Positions 24,757-31,353 of a DNA stretch of 64,000 nucleotides are shown here, piece by piece. The translations under genes were made by a program, and so were the position numbers. The stretch lies in contig NZ_MWUE01000017.1 in the NCBI RefSeq assembly GCF_002077695.1, positions 62,001 to 126,000 of the forward strand, read 5' to 3'. The notes below the pieces were generated by a model that was not told where the DNA came from, ran no database searches, and was given only the letters and a program-made list of their open reading frames with translations. Each line of letters begins with the position of its first letter. Position 1 is the first letter of the stretch. Origin of the DNA: Pantoea latae (GTDB lineage Bacteria > Pseudomonadota > Gammaproteobacteria > Enterobacterales > Enterobacteriaceae).

Positions 24757-24790
24757 GCGCTCCCGCTCCTGCTCGACGTAGCGGGAGCGC
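24757..24790. terminator. Perfect 11-bp hairpin between the kinase and the convergent regulator
   Basis: GCGCTCCCGCT and AGCGGGAGCGC form an 11-bp perfect stem with a 12-nt loop. It fills the 35-bp gap between the kinase stop and the stop of the oppositely oriented FixJ-type gene. No T tract follows on either strand. A bidirectional terminator is the simplest reading. Confidence 0.5.
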
Positions 24791-25419
24791 TACCCTGGCG
24801 ACGGCCAGGCGTCGTTCAGCAGACCCAGCCGTTCCGCTATCCGCACCAGCTCAGAGGCGGAGCGCACCTGCATTTTCTCCATTACCCGGCGCTTGTGCAC
24901 TTTCGCCGTGATCTCGCTGATCCCCATTTCGGCCGCAATCTGTTTATTCAGCAAGCCTCTGATAATCAATAGCATCAGCTCTTTCTCACGCGGGGTCAGC
25001 GACGCGTAGCGCTCGGTGAACAGCCGTTTTTCCTGTGAGAGCGCCGCGCTTTTCTCCGACAGAGCGAGCGCGTCGGCGACGATGCGTAGTAAATCGTCCG
25101 GCATGACCGGCTTGGTGAGAAATTCAAACGCGCCCGCTTTCATCGCCCGTACCGTAAGCGGAATGGTGCCAAAGCCGGTGAGAAAAATGGTGGGAATAGC
25201 GTGACCGCGTTCGGTGAGATCAAGCGAAACGTCAAAGCCGTCAAGCCCCGGCATGTTCAGATCGACAATCAGGCAACAAGGCGTGCGGTAATCCGTCAGG
25301 TTTAAAAACGCGGACGGAGAGGTAAAAGTTGAAAGGGTATAACCTTCGGCGCTCAGAAGGTTGTGCAGCGAACTGATGACCGATTCATCATCATCAACCA
25401 GATAAATTGTTTTATCCAT
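24790..25419 (-). CDS. FixJ/NarL-family response regulator
   Basis: The 209-aa protein has an N-terminal receiver (acidic pair VDDDES, phospho-acceptor in LIVDLNMPGLDG near residue 54, Lys in FLTKPVMPDD) and a C-terminal LuxR-type HTH (LTPREKELMLLIIRGLLNKQIAAEMGIS, about 140-168, then KVHKRRVMEKM). This is the FixJ/TodT/StyR layout. It is convergent with the giant histidine kinase and is its most likely partner. I propose that the 16-bp boxes at 17297-17360 and 26149-26196 are its sites, because their 6-N4-6 symmetry fits this regulator class. That link is inference. Confidence 0.9.
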   Translation of the reverse strand: MDKTIYLVDDDESVISSLHNLLSAEGYTLSTFTSPSAFLNLTDYRTPCCLIVDLNMPGLDGFDVSLDLTERGHAIPTIFLTGFGTIPLTVRAMKAGAFEFLTKPVMPDDLLRIVADALALSEKSAALSQEKRLFTERYASLTPREKELMLLIIRGLLNKQIAAEMGISEITAKVHKRRVMEKMQVRSASELVRIAERLGLLNDAWPSPG

Positions 25420-25621
25420 AAAGACTCATTTTGACTCTTACGAGTTCTGTTTTTTACAGGCGGTTAAATATAACCTGAAAGCAGGGCTGGTAGAATCGGC
25501 AATTGTTCTCTGCTGGCGGCTTTATTATCTTTCTGTGCGATTTCATCCGATGGTCTCACTTTCCTTTCTGGCGGGCTATAAATCCCTGACTGCAATATCT
25601 CCCTTTTCTAAATATAAGAAT

Positions 25622-25708
25622 TTACTCTGAGACTCTGCCGCACTTTTTTAACGTTAGCAGGAACAGCCCTACCACAATGAGCGCCACGCAAATTTTAACG
25701 CTGTTCAT
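25622..25708 (-). CDS. Putative 28-aa single-span membrane protein
   Basis: A short frame of 28 codons encodes one hydrophobic helix (ICVALIVVGLFLLTL) followed by KKCGR. It starts at ATG 25708 and is preceded by a strong AAGGAGAGG site 4-6 nt upstream, which is much better than chance. It lies just downstream of the DUF1471 gene on the same strand, within the 345-bp gap before the FixJ-type gene. I do not recognise a family. Many enterobacterial stress proteins have this shape, but only expression data would prove it. Confidence 0.45.
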   Translation of the reverse strand: MNSVKICVALIVVGLFLLTLKKCGRVSE

Positions 25709-25726
25709 CACCCTCTCCTTAATCGC

Positions 25727-25757
25727 GGCCGCAGAAACTGATGCCTTCTCTGCGGCC
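25727..25757 (-). terminator. Hairpin between the DUF1471 gene and the 28-aa frame
   Basis: GGCCGCAGA and TCTGCGGCC form a 9-bp perfect stem with a 13-nt loop, directly after the DUF1471 stop and 19 bp before the start of the 28-aa frame. There is no T tract; it could attenuate transcription or separate the two genes. Confidence 0.35.
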
Positions 25758-25764
25758 AGCCACA

Positions 25765-25974
25765 TCATTTAATCAACTCAGCGGAGATATAGGCGCCGTT
25801 GGTAAAACGCGCGCTGGTTATTTTATAAGAGGCACCCGCCTGTTTCGCCTGCTGCGCGATGGCGGCTTCGGCGGCATCCAGCGTTGCGCCGCTGGCGGTA
25901 ATGCTCTGCGCCAGGCCTGAGAAAGAAACCAGCATAAAGGCAGAGGTGATGGCTAATTTTTTGATGATTTTCAT
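25765..25974 (-). CDS. DUF1471 (YhcN/BhsA-type) secreted small protein, copy 1
   Basis: This 69-aa protein has a signal peptide (MKIIKKLAITSAFMLVSFSGLAQ, cleavage near residue 23) and the DUF1471 core pattern: SITASGATLDAAEAAIA, then ASYKITSARFTNGAYISAELIK. Mature members are about 50-aa periplasmic or outer-membrane proteins linked to stress and biofilm in Enterobacterales. It lies 175 bp from the three-box array at 26149-26196, and a second copy is at 29869. Function beyond the family is not known. Confidence 0.88.
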   Translation of the reverse strand: MKIIKKLAITSAFMLVSFSGLAQSITASGATLDAAEAAIAQQAKQAGASYKITSARFTNGAYISAELIK

Positions 25975-26148
25975 GGTCGTCTCCAGTCGATTTAAAGGTT
26001 GTGATGGCGCGTCTGGCGCCGTTGAGATAAATATTATGCCGCTGACGCCACATTGAGAAGAGCGCTGGCGTGGTGAAATAAATCAGAATTTTTGAACGAC
26101 TCAGGAGCCGGTGCATCGGCCAAAAGACTCGGGAAAAATCTTTTGCAA

Positions 26149-26196
26149 TTATCTCTTGGTATAACTATCTGTTTGTATACCTATCCTTTTGTATAA
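26149..26196 (-). repeat. Three tandem 16-bp inverted-repeat boxes (second array)
   Basis: Read on the minus strand, three contiguous 16-bp units occupy 26196-26181, 26180-26165 and 26164-26149. Their half-sites are TTATAC/GGATAG, GTATAC/AGATAG and TTATAC/AGATAA, each with a 4-bp spacer. This matches KTATAC-N4-RKATAR, the consensus of the array at 17297, including the same first unit half-sites and the same final unit half-sites. It lies between the DUF1471 gene (leftward) and the AraC-type gene (rightward, 110 bp). A shared regulator is the natural explanation. Confidence 0.75.
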
Positions 26197-26306
26197 CTTC
26201 CTTTTTTACGCCGCTGCCTCGATACTCTCTTCTCTCTTTACCACCGGTTCGGCTGGCCGTCTGTTCCACAGCGTTTGTGACAACGATGGCTTTAATGGGA
26301 GCGGCG

Positions 26307-26750
26307 ATGAGCACCGTTAATTGTGCTGAAAAGCGTGTCAGCACGCGACGTGACATCATGGACGCGGTTATCAACGATATTCTTCCCTGGATTGAAGAGA
26401 ATCTTTTTGATGAATCTCTGAGGATCAAGAGCGTGACGGCGCGCAGTGGTTACGGTCACTGGCATTTTCAGCGTCTGTTTCGCCAGCACACCGGCATTAA
26501 TCTGGCAACCTATATTCGGGTCAGGCGTATTATCCGCGCCGCGTTCTCGGTCGCCTTTTCGGATAAGCATATATTTGATATCGCGATTGAGAATGGATTT
26601 TCCAGCCAGCAAAATTTCAGCCGAACATTTAAAGAATATTTAAATCTGTCGCCGATCTTTTTTCGCCAGGCCTGTTCAGGGCAAGAAGCGGCCTTTAGAC
26701 AATTAACCTTAGATCTGCATCGGGATTACGCTTTTCTGTTTTTCAGGTAG
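26307..26750 (+). CDS. Short AraC/XylS-family regulator (MarA-like), copy 1
   Basis: The 147-aa protein is almost only the AraC DNA-binding domain: IEENLFDESLRIKSVTARSGYGHWHFQR (first HTH), then IFDIAIENGFSSQQNFSRTFKEY (second HTH). Like MarA, SoxS and RamA it has no effector domain, so it would be controlled by its own expression. I choose ATG 26307, with GGGAG 5 nt upstream; the frame is open from GTG 26277 with less suitable starts. It lies just downstream of a three-box array and upstream of the porin gene, which it may control. Confidence 0.85.
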   Translation: MSTVNCAEKRVSTRRDIMDAVINDILPWIEENLFDESLRIKSVTARSGYGHWHFQRLFRQHTGINLATYIRVRRIIRAAFSVAFSDKHIFDIAIENGFSSQQNFSRTFKEYLNLSPIFFRQACSGQEAAFRQLTLDLHRDYAFLFFR

Positions 26751-26854
26751 CTGCCAGCGGCGGCAAAAACAGCGCTGGCTGTCAGATTTAACCATGGGGA
26801 TGTTAGCTGACCGGTTCTACCGGGAAAGTTGTCGTTCATCCCGAAGAGGAAGCA

Positions 26855-27976
26855 ATGAAGGGACATATGTGGGCGCTGATGGCGTCTTGCGCGCTGCTAA
26901 CCGGGCCGGTCAGCGCTGCGGAAATTTATAATACAGCGGGTAACAAACTCGATCTCTACGGGCTGGTGTCAGGGCTGCGCTACGTTAGCGACGATAAAAG
27001 CCAGGACGGCGACCAGTCCTATATGCGCATCGGTTTTAAAGGGCAGACACAAATCTCCGATCTGCTCACCGGTTACGGCCAGTGGCAGAGCCAGTTTAAT
27101 GCCAGCCAGCCGGAAAGCAGCAGCGGTGCCATGTTTACGCGCCTCGGTTTTGCCGGCATTAAGGTAGGTGATTACGGCTCGTTTGACTATGGCCGCAACG
27201 TCGGGGTGCTGTACGACGCGCTGAGCCAGACCGATATGGAGCCGGAGTTCGACGCGCAAACCTATAACACCGATCAGTTTATGTTTCGTCGCGGCAACAG
27301 CCTCGCGACCTGGCGCAACAGCGACTTCTTCGGTCTGGTGAAAGGACTCGACTTTGCCCTGCAGTATCAGGGTAAAAATGCGGGCGGCGGCGAGCCAGGC
27401 GGCCGCGACGTGCTGCGTCAGAACGGCGACGGTTATGGCCTGTCGGTCGCCTACGCCTTCGGCGAAGGGTTTAGGGCGGTGGGCGCCTACAGCCGCTCCG
27501 ATCGCACCCGTGAACAGAATGAAAGCCCCGGCATTATGGGACGCGGCGATATGGCGGAAGCCTGGTCGACGTCGCTTAAATATGACGCGCACCGGGTTTA
27601 TCTGGGTGTGATGTACACGCAGGCGACTAATGCCTCGCGCTTTGGCAGCCGCCTCGGTTCAGGCATCTACGGCTACGCCAACCAGTCCGCTCTTTTCGAA
27701 GCCTTTGCGCAGTACACCTTCGACGCCGGATGGGCGCCATTTATCGCCTATAACCAGGCGCGGGCGACGGATCTGGGGCAGGCGGGCAACGGAAGGCGCT
27801 ATGGCTCACAGGATCTGGTGAAGTTCGTCGACTTTGGCGGCTCCTTTTTCTTTAACCGCAACATGCTGGCCTACGTCGATTACAAGCTTAACCTGATCGA
27901 TCGCAGCGACTTCTCGCAGGCGGCTGGCGTATCAACGGATGACATTCTGGCGGTCGGGCTGGTGTATCAGTTCTGA
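26855..27976 (+). CDS. Enterobacterial general porin (OmpC/OmpF/PhoE type)
   Basis: This 373-aa outer-membrane protein has a signal peptide ending in GPVSA and a mature N-terminus AEIYNTAGNKLDLYG, which is the classical enterobacterial trimeric porin start. It ends in VYQF with the C-terminal aromatic residue needed for outer-membrane insertion. The 16-strand barrel pattern and length are typical of the family, but the loop sequences are unlike OmpC and OmpF. The 3' part contains the porin motif ASRFGSRLGSGIYGYANQS. GAGGAAGC precedes the ATG. It sits between two related AraC regulators, so its substrate is probably tied to this cluster. Confidence 0.9.
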   Translation: MKGHMWALMASCALLTGPVSAAEIYNTAGNKLDLYGLVSGLRYVSDDKSQDGDQSYMRIGFKGQTQISDLLTGYGQWQSQFNASQPESSSGAMFTRLGFAGIKVGDYGSFDYGRNVGVLYDALSQTDMEPEFDAQTYNTDQFMFRRGNSLATWRNSDFFGLVKGLDFALQYQGKNAGGGEPGGRDVLRQNGDGYGLSVAYAFGEGFRAVGAYSRSDRTREQNESPGIMGRGDMAEAWSTSLKYDAHRVYLGVMYTQATNASRFGSRLGSGIYGYANQSALFEAFAQYTFDAGWAPFIAYNQARATDLGQAGNGRRYGSQDLVKFVDFGGSFFFNRNMLAYVDYKLNLIDRSDFSQAAGVSTDDILAVGLVYQF

Positions 27977-27989
27977 GCCGTTATTGCGC

Positions 27990-28018
27990 GCAGAGAGAAC
28001 CGATCTCTCTGCATCTTT
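27990..28018 (+). terminator. Terminator of the porin gene
   Basis: GCAGAGAGA and TCTCTCTGC form a 9-bp perfect stem with a 5-nt loop, followed by ATCTTT. It starts 13 bp after the porin stop. The T run is short. Confidence 0.6.
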
Positions 28019-28045
28019 AAACCGTCCTGACGCGCAGGTATCACG

Positions 28046-28636
28046 ATGTTACAGACTTCTGTTCAATCGAGCGTGACACCCCGGTTTTCCGGTCACCCTT
28101 TTGACGCCTCCCGGCCACAGGTTACGCTCAGCCTGAACCAGCGCCGCAGCACGCTGAACCTGTTTATTCCCTCCTCACTGCACGATGGCAAGGGAATATG
28201 GATCGCCAGCGGCGTCGCTGCCCGCGCGGGCGTGCGCGACGGGGCGGTCTTTAGCGTGATTCAGGCGATGATCGCGTGGATAGAAGATCATCTGGATCAG
28301 CCGCTGTCGGTCGACGCTATCGCCAGCCGGAGCGGCTATTCCGTCTGGCATTTTCAGCGCAAGTTCGCCCAGTTTACCGGCCTGAACGTCTATGAGTATG
28401 TGCGCATCCGCCGCATCATCGCCGCCACTTTCGCCCTGACCACCACCGACAAGGGGATCCTCGAGATTGCCGTCGAGAATGGGTTTAACTGTCAGGCCTC
28501 TTTTACCCGCACGGTTAGGCTGTTAACCGGCTATACGCCGGGAAAAATCAGGCGACAGTTCAGCCATCATCCTCAGCAGTGGATCGAGATGATCAAAACG
28601 GTGATCGCCCCGCAGCCGCTCGACATTGCCTGCTAG
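28046..28636 (+). CDS. AraC/XylS-family regulator, copy 2
   Basis: The 196-aa protein has about 75 N-terminal residues with no recognised domain and then the two-HTH AraC domain: IEDHLDQPLSVDAIASRSGYSVWHFQRKF, then ILEIAVENGFNCQASFTRTVRLLTGYTP. Its DNA-binding half closely resembles the short AraC-type protein at 26307 (shared blocks WHFQR, RIRRII/RVRRII and IAxENGF), so the two look like paralogues flanking the porin. The N-terminal part is too short for a usual sugar-binding cupin. A control region of 95 bp separates it from the hydrolase pseudogene. Confidence 0.85.
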   Translation: MLQTSVQSSVTPRFSGHPFDASRPQVTLSLNQRRSTLNLFIPSSLHDGKGIWIASGVAARAGVRDGAVFSVIQAMIAWIEDHLDQPLSVDAIASRSGYSVWHFQRKFAQFTGLNVYEYVRIRRIIAATFALTTTDKGILEIAVENGFNCQASFTRTVRLLTGYTPGKIRRQFSHHPQQWIEMIKTVIAPQPLDIAC

Positions 28637-28730
28637 CCGAGTGGTGCGTTATTTGCGCTTATCGCCTGATAACAGTGGCGATAAACGTATATAGGGCACC
28701 ATTTAACCTTCAACACTGACCGGGATACCT

Positions 28731-29759
28731 ATGAAATCAAAAATGAAAGCCATTGCGCTGCTGCTGGCGATGCAGACAGGCGCCGTCTAGGCGGCGACAG
28801 CGGAAAACACCCCTGCGCCAACGGCGGGCGTCGCCGCGTTTCTTAAGGCGTTAAACAGCGGCGGCGGCAAGCCGATCGAGCAGCTTTCGCCCGCGGCGGC
28901 GCGCGCGGTGCTGACCGGCGCGCAGAAGGGCGCCACGCTGCCGCCGGCCAGCGTGTCGGAAAAAACCATCGAAGTGCTGGGCAAGCCGCTGACCCTGACC
29001 ATCGTAAAGCCTGAAAATACCTCCGGCACGCTGCCGGTATTTATGTTCTTCCACGGCGGCGGCTGGGTGCTGGGAGATTACCCGACGCACGAACGTCTGG
29101 TGCGCGATCTGGTTAACGGCTCCGGCGCGGCGGCGGTATTCGTCAACTATACCCCTTCGCCGGAGGCGCATTTCCCGGTGGCGATCACCCAGGCATACGA
29201 GGCGACGAAGTGGGTGGCGCAGCACGGCGCGGAGATTGGCGTAGATGGCGCGCGTCTGGCGCTGGTCGGCAATAGCGTCGGCGGCAATATGGTCGCCTCG
29301 GTGGCGCTGCAGGCGCTGCGCAACCATACGCCCGCCATTCGCTATAGCGTAATGCTGTGGCCGGTGACCGATGCGGACTTCTCTGACGCCTCCTATAACC
29401 AGTTCGCCGAGGGCCACTTCCTGACGAAAAATATGATGCGCTGGTTCTGGGACAACTACACCCAGTCACAGCAGGATCGCAATAATATTCTGGCTTCGCC
29501 GCTGCGCGCCAGCGCCGCCCAGCTAAAGGGGCTGCCGCCGACGCTGATCCAGACCGCCGAACTCGACGTGCTGCGTGATGAAGGCGAAGCCTTTGGCCGC
29601 AGGCTGGATGCGGCTGGCGTGCCGGTCACGGTCACGCGCTACAACGGTATGATCCACGACTACGGTCTGCTGAACGCCCTCAGCCAGGAGCCGACGGTAC
29701 GCACGGCGCTGCAGCAGGCGTCGTCGGAGATCAGGCTGCATCTGGAAGCGACGCGCTAA
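28731..29759 (+). pseudogene. Secreted alpha/beta hydrolase (HSL-like), broken by an amber codon in the signal peptide
   Basis: From ATG 28731 the frame encodes a perfect signal peptide start (KSKMKAIALLLAMQTGAV), then TAG at 28788-28790, then AATAENTP and a full hydrolase to 29759. The codon expected at the cleavage site (VQA) would be CAG, so one C-to-T change explains the stop. The body has the HSL/acetyl-esterase motifs: the oxyanion-hole sequence HGGGW, the nucleophile elbow GNSVGGN (Ser, near residue 183 from the ATG), Asp in AELDVLRD and His in MIHDYGL. Initiation at an internal GTG (28908) would give a cytoplasmic protein of 283 aa without the leader. A sequencing error, suppression or real inactivation are all possible. 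Confidence 0.75.
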
Positions 29760-29766
29760 AAAGGCG

Positions 29767-29800
29767 ACCCGCCGCGCTGTTAACCTGGCGCGGCGGGTTT
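29767..29800 (+). terminator. Terminator after the hydrolase pseudogene
   Basis: ACCCGCCGCGC and GCGCGGCGGGT form an 11-bp stem with a 10-nt loop followed by TTT. The stem is strong and the T run is short. Confidence 0.6.
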
Positions 29801-29815
29801 ACTGCGCCTGAACGC

Positions 29816-29835
29816 AAAAAAGGCCGCCTTGCGGC
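29816..29835 (-). terminator. Terminator of the DUF1471 gene copy 2
   Basis: On the minus strand GCCGC, a 3-nt loop and GCGGC are followed by CC and a run of six T. It lies 34 bp after the DUF1471 stop at 29869. Confidence 0.55.
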
Positions 29836-29868
29836 AGCCCCTTCTGGCAACTCCTTTTGCGACCATCC

Positions 29869-30078
29869 TTATTTAGTCAGTTGCGCCGTCATATGCACCT
29901 GATTGCCCGCATAGGCTTCGGTGATGCTGTAGCCGGTGCCGGCCATTTTCGCTTTGGCGGCGATTTGCGCTTCGGCGCCGTCCAGCGTGGAGGCGGTGGC
30001 GGTAACGGTCTGCGCAAAGCTGGCTGAAGAGATCAGAGAAAGGGCGGCAACTACAACGAAAGTTTTGATGGTTTTCAT
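29869..30078 (-). CDS. DUF1471 (YhcN/BhsA-type) secreted small protein, copy 2
   Basis: This 69-aa protein has a signal peptide (KTIKTFVVVAALSLISSASFAQ) and the DUF1471 core: TVTATASTLDGAEAQIAAKAKMAGTGYSITEAY, ending VHMTAQLTK. The start at 30078 has AAGGAA upstream; the frame continues 32 codons further without support. It is related to copy 1 at 25765 (both 69 aa, with similar leader and TLDxAEA block). It is convergent with the hydrolase pseudogene. Members of this family are induced by stress, metals or biofilm conditions. Confidence 0.88.
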   Translation of the reverse strand: MKTIKTFVVVAALSLISSASFAQTVTATASTLDGAEAQIAAKAKMAGTGYSITEAYAGNQVHMTAQLTK

Positions 30079-30250
30079 GGTCGATTCCTTAAAGTTTAGT
30101 TTAATGTGTGAGGCGTTTTGCCTCGATGGAATGCATACTAAACCTGCGGAGCCGTGCTGAAAACCGGATAACATTGCTGAAAGACTTCAAAAAAATTGAA
30201 TGAAAGCTGGCGCACTTTCGCCTTGCCGAGGAGCCGGTCAAGGGATGCGG

Positions 30251-31222
30251 TTAGCGAGAAAGGCGCTGAGGCGCCGCCGGGCTGTCCACCGTCGCAGAGA
30301 TAAACGCGGGATGCGAGTGCATCAGCGCGGTGATCCCCTTTAGCTGCTCGCGCAGCAGCGCGTGAAGCTGACGGATCGCCGGGGAAAACTGTTTGCGATG
30401 CGGGCAGACCAGATTAAGCGGCACGCTCTCGCCAGGCTGCTGCGGCAGTATCACCTCCAGCCGTCCCGCCAGCACGTCGCTGCTGACGTCAATCCAGGAT
30501 TTGTAGGCCACGCCCATGCCCGCCACCGCCCAGCGCCTCACCAGATCGGCATCGTCGCACAGCATGCGGCTGCTGACGGTAAGCTGACGCTTCATGCCGT
30601 TTTCCGGAAACGACCATTTATCGTAGACCTGCCCGTTAAGGGTAAAGAGCAGGCAGTGATGTGCCAGCAGATCGTCCAGCTGCGCGGGCCTGCCGAATTG
30701 TTGCAGATAGGCGGGCGAGGCGACCAGCACGCGGCGGTTATCCTCCGCCAGCGGCAGGGCAACATAGCTGCTGTTCTCCAGCCTGCCGTAGCGAATGGCG
30801 ATATCCACCGGATCGCGAAACACGTCGCTGACCTGGTCGGACAGCGAGATGCGCAGCGAAATGCCGGGATGTTTTGCACAGAAGGCGGTGATCGCCGGCA
30901 AGATAATGTTGCGCCCGATATCAGAGGGAATGGCCATTTTTAGCTCACCCTGCATTTCATCGTCGCTGCCCTGCAGCCGCTCCGCGCCCGCCTGCAGGAT
31001 AGCCAGCATCTCCTGCGCGTAGGGCAGCCAGGCTTCGCCTTCGGCGGTGAGGCGCAGGCTGCGCGTCGAGCGGGCAAAGAGGCGTTTATTCAGTTCGCGC
31101 TCGAGGCGATTTATCGCCGCGCTGACCTGACCGGGAAGAATATCGGCTTCGCGGGCCGCGCTGGAAAAGCTGCCCAGCGCGGCGGAACGGACAAACAGCG
31201 TAACATCTTCAAGACGAATCAT
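30251..31222 (-). CDS. LysR-family transcriptional regulator
   Basis: The 323-aa regulator has an N-terminal HTH (MIRLEDVTLFVRSAALGS, then PGQVSAAINRLERELNKRLFARSTRSL) of the broad CrgA/DsdC-like LysR branch, and a C-terminal effector domain starting MAIPSDIGRNIILPAI. I start at ATG 31222 (GGAG 6 nt upstream); eight additional codons are open upstream. It lies downstream of the sugar operon on the same strand, separated by a hairpin at 31319-31340. No divergent gene is adjacent, so its target is not evident. Confidence 0.88.
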   Translation of the reverse strand: MIRLEDVTLFVRSAALGSFSSAAREADILPGQVSAAINRLERELNKRLFARSTRSLRLTAEGEAWLPYAQEMLAILQAGAERLQGSDDEMQGELKMAIPSDIGRNIILPAITAFCAKHPGISLRISLSDQVSDVFRDPVDIAIRYGRLENSSYVALPLAEDNRRVLVASPAYLQQFGRPAQLDDLLAHHCLLFTLNGQVYDKWSFPENGMKRQLTVSSRMLCDDADLVRRWAVAGMGVAYKSWIDVSSDVLAGRLEVILPQQPGESVPLNLVCPHRKQFSPAIRQLHALLREQLKGITALMHSHPAFISATVDSPAAPQRLSR

Positions 31223-31353
31223 GCAGACTCCGGGAGGCGCAGGCAAAGCCGGTCGATGCCGAACGCGTCACGCCGGCCAGAATGCCTTTTTTGTAACAGA
31301 AACAGCGGTCTTGCGCCACCGGGCGAGACCACTCGCCCGGCTCTCCCGGCGCT

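Noticed and set aside
28670-28700. A possible extra 16-bp box (GATAAACGTATATAG) before the esterase pseudogene
   Set aside because: Only the left half resembles the half-site; the right half is in the wrong register, and the segment is better explained as the 8-bp stem TTATCGCC/GGCGATAA.
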